A stretch of 64,000 bases of DNA from Bradyrhizobium iriomotense (GCF_030160715.1 NZ_BSOW01000021.1:1-64000); one strand, 5' to 3'. Shown: positions 43,991-53,140, numbered from the stretch's first letter. Numbers and translations: made by a program. The notes: generated by a model from the sequence alone, not told the origin.

Positions 43991-44902
43991 TCAGTCTTTT
44001 TCCCCGGCGGGCCGCTTCAGGATGACGGGGGATTTCCGGACGAGCGCGCCGCCCAGATGCTGGCGCATCAGGAAGGAGGCGTCGTAGACGTTGGCGCTCT
44101 CGAGCAACGACAGGATCTGGAGATGCTCGGAACACTGGATCTGGAGGCGCTGGCGGTCGACCCGCGATCGGTATTCGAGCAGGCGCCGCATGCGGTTCAC
44201 CTGGACGAGCGCCCGGTGAAAGAACATGTTGCCGGAGAGCTTGATGATCTCCTCGTGGAAGAGCGAGCCGTTGTGGAGGAGACGTTCGGCCGGCAATTTC
44301 GCGATGTCGGAGGACAGCATGTTCTCCTGAATGCGGCGCTGCTCCGCGAGCACCTGCCGATCCAAACGGAAGGTCGGCTCGAGCATGGCGGCCGGCTCGA
44401 TCAGCATCCGGAAGCGGTAGATCTGCTCGAAGGCTTCCGCCGTCTTTGCAACCGGCAGGAAGCGCCAGCCGTAGCCCGGCTTGCGTTCCGCCCAGCCTTC
44501 GCGGACGGCGCGCAGCAGGACCTCCGTCAACTGCGCCTTGGTCAGGTCGTAGCGCTGCCGCAGGAATTGCTCGGTGACCTCTGCCGGAATGCGGTCGGTC
44601 AGCCAATCGTCCGCCAGAGTTTCGTATTCGGCAGGCCCTCCCGCCAGTTCGGCGAAATCGCTCGTCGCCTTCTTGCCGCGCTTTTCCGCGATCGCACAGG
44701 CGAAAAAGCCTCTGTTGGGCTGCTGCTCCAGGACCTGCTGATCGGCCAGGATCTGCATCGCCTCGCGAACCGGAGATCGCGAGACGCCGAACTGGTCGGC
44801 GAGGCGTTGGGTGCTGAGATGCCCGCCAACCGGAATGCTGCCGCTTCGGATCAGTTCCTTGATCTCATTGGCAATGCGGAGCGTGAGGGGACTTGCAGGC
44901 AT
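43991..44902 (-). CDS. GntR-family regulator with an apparent second winged helix
   Basis: 303 aa. First wHTH (residues 4-66): RIANEIKELIRSGSIPVGGHLSTQRLADQFGVSRSPVREAMQILADQQVL. A second helix-turn-helix-like domain follows (about 90-150): RIPAEVTEQFLRQRYDLTKAQLTEVLLRAVREGWAERKPGYGWRFLP. The FCD-type ligand domain occupies about 155-295, with candidate metal His residues in LFHEEIIKLSGNMFFHRALVQ and FLMRQHLGG. It is probably the regulator of the surrounding catabolic region. ATG 44902 is chosen; an upstream TTG at 44914 is possible. Confidence 0.85.
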   Translation of the reverse strand: MPASPLTLRIANEIKELIRSGSIPVGGHLSTQRLADQFGVSRSPVREAMQILADQQVLEQQPNRGFFACAIAEKRGKKATSDFAELAGGPAEYETLADDWLTDRIPAEVTEQFLRQRYDLTKAQLTEVLLRAVREGWAERKPGYGWRFLPVAKTAEAFEQIYRFRMLIEPAAMLEPTFRLDRQVLAEQRRIQENMLSSDIAKLPAERLLHNGSLFHEEIIKLSGNMFFHRALVQVNRMRRLLEYRSRVDRQRLQIQCSEHLQILSLLESANVYDASFLMRQHLGGALVRKSPVILKRPAGEKD

Positions 44903-45066
44903 GGAGAGCACCAAATCAGAGGACCAGCGAGGATTGCCCTCTCAAAGCCAAAGGGACAAGAGCATCTGTCCAACTTCCTGAGTCGCTTGGCTGAAAGAAT
45001 CGCGGTTCAAAATCAACATCTTGATGCGGGAGGGAAGTACGGCGGCGCCACGTCGGCCTCCTCATG

Positions 45067-45094
45067 ATTGCATTTTTAGAGACATAAATCCTAT
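45067..45094. promoter_or_regulatory. Operator candidate B, upstream of the GntR gene
   Basis: 28 bp starting ATTGCATTTTTA and ending AAATCCTAT. Read on the minus strand it begins ATAGG and ends AAATGCAAT, matching sites A and C at the GCAAT end, with one weaker half. It lies about 165 nt before the GntR ATG, overlapping the stop of the Ldh gene. Confidence 0.5.
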
Positions 45095-46152
45095 CCTGCC
45101 GACAGGACATCCGCGGCGACCTCGAGACGACGCGCCTCCTCGCGCAGGTCGGCGACGACGGCAGCCGGCAGCGAGATGCCCTCCTTCAACGATTTGGCCG
45201 CTTTGCGGTCTTCCGGCTCGCCCGGCATGAGGATTTCATTGAAGCCCAGCGCGCGGGGCAGACCCTTGACGCGCGTGGTGAAGGCATTCATGCGCTGATC
45301 GAACTCGTCCTTCGGCATGAACAGGTCAGGGCGCAGCGCGATCACGAGATGCCCGACATTCTGCGGCTCGGAGTGATCGAAATACAGGCTCTTCACCTCG
45401 CCGCCGAAGTTCGCGCCGGTGAGGACGCCGCACAGCAGATCCATCAGCATGGCGAGCGCCGCGCCCTTGTGGCCGCCGAAGGGAAGGCAGACCCCTTCGA
45501 AAGCGTCTGACGCATTGGTCGTCGGCGCTCCCGTCTTGTCGAGCGCCAATCCAGGTTCGATGGCAAGCCCCTGCTTGGCCGCGAGGCGGATCTTACCGCG
45601 GGCAATGACAGTCATCGCCATGTCGAGCAGATAGTCGCCCTCACCGCCGCCGGGAACACCGGCGGCAAACGGCGCGGCGCCGAGAAACGTGGTGCGCCCG
45701 CCCCAGACTGGAAGCGCCGGCGAGGAATTCGTAAACACCAGGGAGATGAAGCCGGCATCGCTCGCCTGTTTCACATAGAGCGCCGACATGCCGAAATGCG
45801 TGCTGCGGCGGACGCCGACGAGCCCGACCCCGCTCTGACGCGCGAGGTCGATCGCTTCGTCGACGGCCTTGTGAGCGGCCAGAAATCCCATGCCGTTGTC
45901 GCCGTCAACGAGACTCGCCGCCGGCCACAGGCGATGGACGGCGACATTCGGCTGCGGATTGACGACGCCTCGGCGCAGCCTCTCAAGATACATCGGAATC
46001 CGCGACACGCCATGCGAGGCGAGCCCGCGCATGTCAGCGGCGACGAGATCGGCTGCGATCGTCTGCGCGTCATCCTGTCGCAGGCATGCGCGCGCGAAGA
46101 CCGCCGCGGCAAAATCTTGCAACGCAACGACGGGCACCGTCAGTTCCGCCAT
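45091..46152 (-). CDS. Ldh2/malate dehydrogenase-type oxidoreductase
   Basis: 353 aa, COG2055 family. Markers: DMRGLASHGVSRIPMYLERL with the catalytic-type His, GVRRSTHFGMSALYVKQA, and FGGHKGAALAMLMDLLCGVLTGA. The family reduces or oxidises 2-oxo/2-hydroxy acids with NAD(P), including malate, 2,3-diketo-L-gulonate and ureidoglycolate. It is divergent from the MFS gene and shares the region with site C. Confidence 0.9.
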   Translation of the reverse strand: MAELTVPVVALQDFAAAVFARACLRQDDAQTIAADLVAADMRGLASHGVSRIPMYLERLRRGVVNPQPNVAVHRLWPAASLVDGDNGMGFLAAHKAVDEAIDLARQSGVGLVGVRRSTHFGMSALYVKQASDAGFISLVFTNSSPALPVWGGRTTFLGAAPFAAGVPGGGEGDYLLDMAMTVIARGKIRLAAKQGLAIEPGLALDKTGAPTTNASDAFEGVCLPFGGHKGAALAMLMDLLCGVLTGANFGGEVKSLYFDHSEPQNVGHLVIALRPDLFMPKDEFDQRMNAFTTRVKGLPRALGFNEILMPGEPEDRKAAKSLKEGISLPAAVVADLREEARRLEVAADVLSAG

Positions 46153-46211
46153 CGCACTCTCCGCATATTTTCGCCTGTAGATACAAATTCTCGGCCTCGT
46201 GGATGCCGATT

Positions 46212-46239
46212 ATTGCTTTTTATATCTCAAATATGCAAT
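46212..46239. promoter_or_regulatory. Operator candidate C, between the divergent Ldh and MFS genes
   Basis: 28 bp, ATTGCTTTTT at the left and ATATGCAAT at the right. ATTGC and GCAAT are perfect inverted ends. Same length and layout as site A. It lies 60 nt before the Ldh start (46152) and 80 nt before the MFS start. Confidence 0.7.
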
Positions 46240-46318
46240 CTGGCAACGGCCGCGGAAAGACCGGACGGGGAATCGGGCGCCGCGGTTGCAATCGAGGAAA
46301 TCGACGAGGAGCGGATTC

Positions 46319-47617
46319 ATGAGTTCAAGTGCGGCTGTCGACGTTTCACATGATGCGGTCAGCAAGGAGGACCGCGTCTTCCGCAAGGTCGCCTTCCGCA
46401 TCATGCCTCTGATGATCGTGGCCTACGTCATCAGCTATATCGACCGCACCAATGTCGGCTTTGCGGCGCTCACCATGAACCGCGATCTCGGCCTCACCGA
46501 GCTGACCTTCGGCTGGGGCGCGGGAATCCTGTTCTTCAGCTACTGCGCCTTCGAGGTCCCGAGCAATATCGCGCTGCATCGCTTCGGCGCGCGCCGGTGG
46601 ATCGCCCGCATCATGATCACCTGGGGCTTGATTGCCGCCGCGACGGCGTTCGTCACAGGCCCATACGGCTTCTACGCGCTGCGCTTCCTGCTCGGCCTCG
46701 CCGAGGCCGGCTTCACACCCGGCGTCATGTATTTCTTCGTCGCCTGGTTTCCCGCGCGGTATCGCACGCGCGCGCTCTCGGTGTTCCAGATGTCGGTGCC
46801 GCTGGCATCGCTGATCAGCGGGCCGCTTTCCAGCGCGATCCTGCAAATGGACGGCATCTGGCAACTTGCCGGCTGGCAATGGCTCTTCATCATCGAGGGC
46901 CTTCCGGCGGTCGTGCTCGGTTTCGTGGTCCTCCGCTATGTAACCGACAAGCCGCACGAGGCGACCTGGCTGTCTGCCGAGGAACGCGAGATCGTCGTAA
47001 AGGCGGTCCAGGCCGAGCAACGCGAGCGTCCGGTGCATCACCTCTGGAGCGCGCTCGCGGATCCCCGAGTCCTGATCCTCGCCGGCATCCAGTTCGGATT
47101 TACCATCGGTTCCTACGCGGTCGGGATCTGGCTTCCACTGATCCTCAAGTCGCACGGTCTCTCGATCGGCGCGATCGGGCTGGTTGCCGCGATCACATAT
47201 CTGTTCGGCTGTATCGCAACTCTGCTCTGGTCCTGGATGGTCGACAGGTCCGGGCGCCGAACATCGAACCTGACCATCGCCTGCATGGTCGGCGCACTCG
47301 GCCTCATCATCTCCGTCATCTTTCAATCGCTCGAGCTCGGCCTCGTCGGCCTCTCGGTCGCACTGGTCGGCATCACGTCGGCGCGCGGCATCTTCTGGTC
47401 GATCCCGCCGCGCTTCCTGACCGGACTTGGGGCCGCGGGTGGTCTCGCCTTCATCAATTCGATCGGCACCCTCGGCGGCTTCTTCGGGCCGATCACGATG
47501 GGATGGCTCAAGGAAACGACGGGTTCGTTCCAGGCGGGACTAGGCGCGATGGCCGGCTTCCTAATCCTCTCGGCGGTGCTGACGCAGGTGCTGCGGATGT
47601 CGATGCGGCAGGAATAG
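46319..47617 (+). CDS. MFS transporter, anion:cation symporter family
   Basis: 432 aa with 12 predicted helices. SYIDRTNVGFAALTMNRDLGLTELTFGWGAGILFFSYCAFEVPSN and LGLAEAGFTPGVMYFFVAWFP are ACS-family marks. It is clearly related to the 37175-38521 transporter. It imports an organic acid or acid sugar, likely the one oxidised by the divergent Ldh enzyme. GAGGAGCGG precedes the ATG at 46319. Confidence 0.9.
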   Translation: MSSSAAVDVSHDAVSKEDRVFRKVAFRIMPLMIVAYVISYIDRTNVGFAALTMNRDLGLTELTFGWGAGILFFSYCAFEVPSNIALHRFGARRWIARIMITWGLIAAATAFVTGPYGFYALRFLLGLAEAGFTPGVMYFFVAWFPARYRTRALSVFQMSVPLASLISGPLSSAILQMDGIWQLAGWQWLFIIEGLPAVVLGFVVLRYVTDKPHEATWLSAEEREIVVKAVQAEQRERPVHHLWSALADPRVLILAGIQFGFTIGSYAVGIWLPLILKSHGLSIGAIGLVAAITYLFGCIATLLWSWMVDRSGRRTSNLTIACMVGALGLIISVIFQSLELGLVGLSVALVGITSARGIFWSIPPRFLTGLGAAGGLAFINSIGTLGGFFGPITMGWLKETTGSFQAGLGAMAGFLILSAVLTQVLRMSMRQE

Positions 47618-47648
47618 TCGCACGCCCGGCTTGACGGGCACGCGCCCC

Positions 47649-48164
47649 CTACCCCCGCGCCTTGCTCCAGTCGGGCCCGACCGGGCCCGACACGCCTTCG
47701 AACGCGCCGTCGACGAGTTCAAAGACCAGGATGCGGCTGGCGTCGACCGGGCCGGGCATGGTGACGCGGCCCTTCGGCACCGGCTTGAAGCCGACGCGGC
47801 TGTAATAGGGCTCGTCGCCGACCAGCAGCACGATGGCGTGGCCTTGCGCCTTCGCGTCCTTCAGCGCGCGCTCGAGCAGCAAGCGGCCGACGCCGCGGCC
47901 GCGGAACGGCGGCTCGACCGTGAGCGGACCGAGCAGTAGCGCCTTGGTATCGCCGATCGTGATCGGCAGTTGGCGCACCGAGCCCACCATCAGCGTGCCG
48001 ATGCGCGCGGTGAAGGAGAGTTCGAGCAGATGGTCGACGTGCTCGCGGATTCGATAGGCGCTGAGCACGAAGCGTCCGGGGCCAAAAGTGCGCTCGTGCA
48101 GCCGCTCGATCGCCTGTGCGTCGCCGGCGGCCTCGGGAAGGATGGTGACTGAGAGATCGTTCAT
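47649..48164 (-). CDS. GNAT-family N-acetyltransferase
   Basis: 171 aa. The acetyl-CoA loop is RGRGVGRLLLERALKDAKAQG (about residues 90-110), preceded by LGPLTVEPPFRG and followed by LLVGDEPYYSRVGFKPV. The order resembles the YhbS-type acetyltransferases. The substrate is unknown. It is convergent with the MFS gene. Start at 48164. Confidence 0.88.
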   Translation of the reverse strand: MNDLSVTILPEAAGDAQAIERLHERTFGPGRFVLSAYRIREHVDHLLELSFTARIGTLMVGSVRQLPITIGDTKALLLGPLTVEPPFRGRGVGRLLLERALKDAKAQGHAIVLLVGDEPYYSRVGFKPVPKGRVTMPGPVDASRILVFELVDGAFEGVSGPVGPDWSKARG

Positions 48165-48173
48165 GTTATCGTA

Positions 48174-48216
48174 GCGTTTCGAGCGAAGTGGATTCCGGTT
48201 CGCGTTAAGAAAACGC
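48174..48216. repeat. Intergenic palindromic repeat (GCGTTTCGAGCGAAGTGG type)
   Basis: GCGTTT at 48174-48179 and AAACGC at 48211-48216 are the inverted ends; the inside has GAGCGAAGTGGATTCCGGTTCGCG. I recognise the type from Bradyrhizobium intergenic regions. It lies just before the GNAT start. Confidence 0.7.
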
Positions 48217-48278
48217 GTCAACACTGGAGCTGGAGTAGCATCTGCGAATGCAGAGGTCCATGGGAGCTGCGCCCGACT

Positions 48279-49214
48279 TCAGTTCCTTTTCAGCCGTGGC
48301 TGGGACAGATAGGCGAGCATCTTCATTTCCCGCCGCCCGCGCGTGACCGTATCGAGCACGAGCCCCGAGGACACCGACAGCAGCGCCATGATCATCAGGC
48401 CCATAGACAGCACCGCGGTCGGCAGACGCGGCACGAGACCGGTCTCGATGTAGGTGATCAGAATCGGGATCGCCAGGATGATCGACGCCAGCGCTATCAG
48501 AATCCCGATCACCGTGAAGAAGCGCAACGGCCTTTCCGAGCGGTAGAGCTTCAACATGGTGCCGAGAATGCGAAAGCCGTCGCGCCAGGTGTTGAGCTTC
48601 GAGAACGAGCCTTCGGGGCGCGCGTAATACGGCGTCTCGACCTCGGCGACCGGCAGCGACAATTCGAGCGCATAGACCGCAAGCTCGGTTTCGATCTCGA
48701 AGCCGTCGGAGAGCACGGGGAAGGATTTGACGAACCGGCGCGAGAACACGCGGTAGCCGGACAGGATGTCCTTGAAGGCCTGGCCGAAGGTCGACGACAA
48801 GAAGCCCGTCAGCATGCGGTTGCCGGTGCGGTGGCCGAGCCGGTAGGCGGCCTGCCCCTGATCGACGCGCAGGCCGACGACCATGTCGAGATGCTCGTCG
48901 AGGAGCTTGTCGATCAGGCGCGGAGCGCTCGGCGCATCATAGGTCGCATCGCCGTCGACCAGCACATAGACGTCGGCCTCGACGTCGGCGAACATGCGGC
49001 GTACCACGTGGCCTTTGCCCTGCCGCCGCTCGCTGCGCACGATCGCGCCGGCTTCGCGCGCAACGCTTGCGGTGCGGTCGCGCGAGTTGTTGTCGTAGAC
49101 ATAGATCTCGGCCAAGGGCAGCGCCTTGCGGAAATCGGCGACGACGGTTGCGACTGCCGCCTCCTCGTTGTAGCAGGGCACCAACACGGCGATACGAAGC
49201 TCAGACGCTGTCAT
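48279..49214 (-). CDS. GT2 glycosyltransferase with two C-terminal membrane helices (GtrB-like)
   Basis: 311 aa. GT-A fold: RIAVLVPCYNEEAAVATVV, then YVLVDGDATYDAP (DxD) and ILSGYRVFSRRFVKSFP. Two helices follow (FFTVIGILIALASIILAIPI, and AVLSMGLMIMALLSVSSGLVL), as in polyprenyl-phosphate glycosyltransferases of O-antigen modification. It lies downstream of the membrane protein 49336-50508. A truncated copy lies at 51882-51992. Confidence 0.9.
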   Translation of the reverse strand: MTASELRIAVLVPCYNEEAAVATVVADFRKALPLAEIYVYDNNSRDRTASVAREAGAIVRSERRQGKGHVVRRMFADVEADVYVLVDGDATYDAPSAPRLIDKLLDEHLDMVVGLRVDQGQAAYRLGHRTGNRMLTGFLSSTFGQAFKDILSGYRVFSRRFVKSFPVLSDGFEIETELAVYALELSLPVAEVETPYYARPEGSFSKLNTWRDGFRILGTMLKLYRSERPLRFFTVIGILIALASIILAIPILITYIETGLVPRLPTAVLSMGLMIMALLSVSSGLVLDTVTRGRREMKMLAYLSQPRLKRN

Positions 49215-49335
49215 TGCTCGAGCGCCCCGGGGTCCACCCACCCGCACGAGGGCGAAAGACACACTGCAACTTCCACCACCAACGTCGCCGTCCGCGCATT
49301 GTTGATAGCTGCCGGCATGATGTAGGACAGATCGT

Positions 49336-50508
49336 TCATTTCGCGTCGGCGGTTGCCATCTCGGAAAGCCGCGGTCCGTCGGACCCCGGCGCGTGGTCCA
49401 GCTGCGTCTGCCCAGGCGTGAGGATCACGGCAAACAGCAGTGTCCAGAGCGAAAGCATAGCGATAGGAATGATATAGTACTGCGTGAAGACCGGATGCGT
49501 AGCAAAAAACGCCAGGTTCAATGCGAGATTGCCTGCGACGAGAAGCGCCAGTCGCTTAACGCCCGATTGCTTCGCAAAATGCCACAGCAGGGTGGTCCAG
49601 GCGCAAACGATGACGATCAGCGGAAACTGCACGTCCGCCAGATAGGCGCGCAGCACGGCCAGATCGAGGCGCGGCGGCGCCGTATCCTGGCCGCCATAGG
49701 CCGAGACCAGCGGGTTTCCTGAATTGACCATGTTCGCCGTCAGCACCGGCAGGATCCCCAGGAGAAATGCCAGGCCGAACGAGAGGCCTTGCAGGAAGTT
49801 CGCACCGCTACGCCGGACCAGGAAGAACAATCCGAAGTACATGAAATAGCCTGCCGCAAGGAGCACGTTGGCGATTCTGAAGCTCGCCGACAGGCCGAGC
49901 ACGATGCCGACTGCCGCCACCATGAGGAGATGACGCCGGCTTTCGTCGGCGTACAGTCTCGCCGTCAGCAACCCGGCGAGGGCGCAGACCACCATCGTCG
50001 GCGCCATCGAATAGCTGGCCTTGGTCGGGTTGATCATGAAGTAGATCGAGATCGCGCCGAAGGTTGCGGCGAGAGCCAGCGCGCCCGGTTGTCGCGCCAG
50101 CCAAAGTGCATAGAGAGCGAAACCCGCGATCGCGACATTCGCCAGCGCATACAGCGGGACGACCTGGAAACCTTCGGGGAACAGCGACAGGACGAAACCA
50201 GTCCCCGGCGGCGGCGTCATCACCCTTTTGCTGCCATCAGCGGTCTGGGTGTGGCACGGCACCCCTGTCGGATCGTTCCAATTCGGAAAATCGATGCTGC
50301 GCAGCTTGCCCGCCAGATAGCCGTCATCCTCCCGCGCAAGGCTGGTATCGAGACCATGCCAGCCGAAGCGCTGAAACAGATGCGCCTGCCGAAGATAGCA
50401 GATGTCGTCGTAGACGCCGCGGCTCTCGTTCCAATGCGAGATCAGCCGGACGTTGCTGGCCAGCATGGCGAGAAAAATAATCGAGAAACATATTTTAACG
50501 GCTCTCAT
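49336..50508 (-). CDS. GT-C-like multi-pass membrane protein, copy 1
   Basis: 390 aa with about ten helices. The first loop after helix 1 holds SRGVYDDICYLRQAHLFQRFG, and an Asp pair here is typical of GT-C glycosyltransferases that use lipid-linked sugars. Later KASYSMAPTMVVCALAG and NPLVSAYGGQDTA are conserved with the copy at 51989. It probably moves sugar from a polyprenyl carrier to an envelope glycan. Confidence 0.8.
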   Translation of the reverse strand: MRAVKICFSIIFLAMLASNVRLISHWNESRGVYDDICYLRQAHLFQRFGWHGLDTSLAREDDGYLAGKLRSIDFPNWNDPTGVPCHTQTADGSKRVMTPPPGTGFVLSLFPEGFQVVPLYALANVAIAGFALYALWLARQPGALALAATFGAISIYFMINPTKASYSMAPTMVVCALAGLLTARLYADESRRHLLMVAAVGIVLGLSASFRIANVLLAAGYFMYFGLFFLVRRSGANFLQGLSFGLAFLLGILPVLTANMVNSGNPLVSAYGGQDTAPPRLDLAVLRAYLADVQFPLIVIVCAWTTLLWHFAKQSGVKRLALLVAGNLALNLAFFATHPVFTQYYIIPIAMLSLWTLLFAVILTPGQTQLDHAPGSDGPRLSEMATADAK

Positions 50509-50678
50509 CGGGCTTTCACCGGGCGGATGCCAATCCGGCATGAGGACAAGGACCAGCCGCCCTGTACAGGAAATGCATCGGCAAGTATAGCAATGCTGGG
50601 GGAAGCCGGATCTGGCGGTAACGAGCGCGCCGCGATCCGGCGCGCCGCGCATGCGGAGATTGTGGTTTTGGGGCAGAC

Positions 50679-51440
50679 GTGATCACGACCGACCTAGACG
50701 TGGCAGATCCAGGCCCAGGTAGCGCGGCTGCGCAAGCGGGCCAGCCGCGGATCCTGCTGATCATTCCTTGCTACAACGAGGAGGCGTCCATCGGGGATGT
50801 CCTGACGCAGATCGCGCGGACAGGTCGCCGCTACCATACCCTGGTCGTCGATGACGGCTCGACGGATGCCACTGCCGCCGTTGCAAGCGAGCGCTCGCCG
50901 GTCGCCCGACTCCCGCAAAATCTCGGGATTGGCGGCGCTGTGCAGGCGGGCATCAAATATGCCGCGCGCAACGCCTACGATTTCTGCATCCAGATCGACG
51001 GCGACGGGCAGCATGATCCGCGGGAGATCGACGCCCTGCTCGATGCCTATCAGAGGCAGTCCGCGAATATCATCATCGGCAGCCGGTTCATCGACAATGC
51101 CGGCTTCCGTTCCACGCGGCTGCGGCGCCTCGGGAGCCGACTGATAGGGTTGACGCTGAACAATCTGTTTGCAGGCAGCCGCATCACCGACCCAACCAGC
51201 GGCATGCGCCTACTCGACCGCCATGCCATCGCATTTTTTGCGCGGCGATATCCCGTCGATTTCCCAGAGCCGATCTCGCTGGCATGGGCCATGCGCGCAG
51301 GACTGAGGATCAGCGAGGCGCCGGTGGAGATGCGGGCGCGGGAGACCGGCGTCAGCTCGATCGACGGATTGAAGACGGTGAATTACATGATCCGTGTGCT
51401 TGGCTACATCCTGCTCGCGCGTCTGGCGAGGCAATCGTGA
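50679..51440 (+). CDS. GT2 glycosyltransferase, soluble type
   Basis: 253 aa. IPCYNEEASIGDVL, then TLVVDDGSTDATAAV and CIQIDGDGQHDPREID (DxD) are GT2 marks, followed by ITDPTSGMRLLDRHAI. It lacks C-terminal helices. The DUF2304 gene follows, a pairing often seen for polyprenyl-phosphate sugar synthesis. Start is GTG. It is divergent from membrane copy 1. Confidence 0.9.
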   Translation: MITTDLDVADPGPGSAAAQAGQPRILLIIPCYNEEASIGDVLTQIARTGRRYHTLVVDDGSTDATAAVASERSPVARLPQNLGIGGAVQAGIKYAARNAYDFCIQIDGDGQHDPREIDALLDAYQRQSANIIIGSRFIDNAGFRSTRLRRLGSRLIGLTLNNLFAGSRITDPTSGMRLLDRHAIAFFARRYPVDFPEPISLAWAMRAGLRISEAPVEMRARETGVSSIDGLKTVNYMIRVLGYILLARLARQS

Positions 51441-51496
51441 CTCCTCAGGCAAATTTTCGGGCTTGTGAGTGCAGAGATAGGTAGCAGGAGATCGCC

Positions 51497-51874
51497 ATGA
51501 CCAACGTCATTCCAAGCGCCGAGACGGTTGTCATCATATCGGGCTTTGCGTTCATCTACATGCTGGCGCTGTTGCGCAAGACGCTGAAAGGGAAGTTCGA
51601 TCTCTATGATTTTCTGATGCTGTCCATGGTTGCGATCCTGCCGGCCGGCTTTGCCCTGTTTCCAAGCCTCGCCTATCTGATCAGTCACCTGACCGGCGTC
51701 GTATTTCCCTTCGTCGTGATGTTCGGTGCACTGTTCCTGGTGGTCTTCGTGTTCATGCACAACATGACAGAGCGTCTGCACAAGCTCGAGCAACAGAATT
51801 GGAGTTTGATCCAGGAGCAGAGCTTGCTTGCGCTTGAGCTGAAACGACAGAAAAGCCGCGGCGCGGACACCTAG
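51497..51874 (+). CDS. DUF2304 membrane protein
   Basis: 125 aa with three helices: VVIISGFAFIYMLALLRK, LMLSMVAILPAGFALFP, and FVVMFGALFLVVFVFM. The C-terminal HNMTERLHKLEQQNWSLIQEQSLLALELK is a coiled coil. The DUF2304 family is usually found beside GT2 genes as here; it may anchor the enzyme. Confidence 0.85.
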   Translation: MTNVIPSAETVVIISGFAFIYMLALLRKTLKGKFDLYDFLMLSMVAILPAGFALFPSLAYLISHLTGVVFPFVVMFGALFLVVFVFMHNMTERLHKLEQQNWSLIQEQSLLALELKRQKSRGADT

Positions 51875-51881
51875 ACCGATT

Positions 51882-51992
51882 TCACTCAGCGCCATGTTTT
51901 GATCGTCGGAAATCAGCGACGACGGTCGCGACCGCCGCCTCCTCGTTGTAGCACCACACTAGCACGGCGATGCGAAATTCCCTCGATGTCAT
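51882..51992 (-). pseudogene. Truncated GT2 remnant (36 codons)
   Basis: Reads MTSREFRIAVLVWCYNEE then AAVATVVADF before leaving homology (RRSKHGAE) and stopping. It matches the first 28 or so residues of the GT2 at 48279-49214 (MTASELRIAVLVPCYNEE...). Its ATG overlaps the stop of membrane copy 2 (ATGA). The rest of the gene is missing, so it is a decayed copy. Confidence 0.85.
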
Positions 51993-53140
51993 CGCGACAG
52001 CGCTCCAACGCCTGCCGCCCCATGAGGCAGCGGCGGCGCTTCAGAGGCTTTCACCGGCTCCATCAGCGCGGCGAAGGACAAGCTCCACAGCGTCAGCATC
52101 GCGATCGGCACGACGTAGTAGGGCGTGAAGACCGGATGGCTCAGGAAGAAGACGAGATTGACCAGGAGATTGCCGACAGCGACGAGCGCGACCTGGCGCA
52201 CGCCGCCCTCGCCCATCCGCAATTGCCAGGCGGTCGAGCCGATCGCGAGCGCGATCAGCCCGAACTGCATGTCGCTCAGATATTGGCCGAACACGACGAG
52301 GCTGAACGCAGGCGCGACGACGTCGGCGCTGCCATAGGTTGTCGCTATCGGACTGCCGGCGTTGACAGCTTGAGCGATCAGGGTTGGCGCCATGCCGACA
52401 AGGACCGCAACGCCGAAGCCAAAGCCCTGCGCAAAGGTGATGAGCTTGCGCGACCACACCAAGGGAATTCCGAGGAACAGGAAATAGCCAGCCGCGAGCA
52501 ACGCGTTGGGCAAACGGAAATTGACGGACACCCCTAACAGCAGGCCGATCAGCATGACGGGCCACAGCCTCTGCCGCGCCTTGACCAGCCACCACGCGGT
52601 CAAGAATCCTGCGGCGGCGCAGACCGCCATAGTCGGCGCGACCGAATAGCTCGCCTTACCCGGATTGACCATGATATAGACGGCGAGCGCGCCGAAGCTA
52701 CCTGCTCCCAGGGTCAACGGCAGCGTAGGCGCCGTGAAGATGCCGAAGAGCGCAAGGCCAGAAACGATCAGACTCGCGCTGACATAGAGCGGCACGACCT
52801 GATTTCCCTCCGGAAACAGCGCCAGCAGCGCACCCGTGCCGGGTGGATACTGCAACACGAATTTGTCGCCCGGCATCGGCGTATGGCAGGGCCAGCCCGC
52901 CGGCTCCTGCCATTCGGCGTAGGCAATCTCCTTCAGCTTGCCCTGGAAATAGTGATCGTCGTCCAGCGCCGCATTCGTGTTGAGCCCACCGATGCCGAAG
53001 CGCTGAAACAGATGCGCCTGACGCAGATAGCAGACATCGTCATAGACGCCCCGCGCCTCGTTCCAGCGTGACATCGTCGCGATGTTGCTGGCGAGGATCG
53101 CAAGGCAGATCAGGCCGAAGGTAATTTTGAGGCTCTTCAT
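51989..53140 (-). CDS. GT-C-like multi-pass membrane protein, copy 2
   Basis: 383 aa. Paralogue of 49336-50508: same opening (SRWNEARGVYDDVCYLRQAHLFQRFG), PPGTGALLALFPEGNQVVPLY, KASYSVAPTMAVCAAAG and the C-terminal FLSHPVFTPYYVVPIAMLTLWSL. About ten helices. Its stop shares bases with the start of the GT2 remnant, whereas in copy 1 the GT2 lies 121 nt downstream. Confidence 0.82.
   Translation of the reverse strand: MKSLKITFGLICLAILASNIATMSRWNEARGVYDDVCYLRQAHLFQRFGIGGLNTNAALDDDHYFQGKLKEIAYAEWQEPAGWPCHTPMPGDKFVLQYPPGTGALLALFPEGNQVVPLYVSASLIVSGLALFGIFTAPTLPLTLGAGSFGALAVYIMVNPGKASYSVAPTMAVCAAAGFLTAWWLVKARQRLWPVMLIGLLLGVSVNFRLPNALLAAGYFLFLGIPLVWSRKLITFAQGFGFGVAVLVGMAPTLIAQAVNAGSPIATTYGSADVVAPAFSLVVFGQYLSDMQFGLIALAIGSTAWQLRMGEGGVRQVALVAVGNLLVNLVFFLSHPVFTPYYVVPIAMLTLWSLSFAALMEPVKASEAPPLPHGAAGVGALSR

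Noticed and set aside
47620..47645. GCCCG/CGGGC hairpin between the MFS and GNAT genes
   Set aside because: Only five base pairs with no T-tract; too weak to call a terminator.
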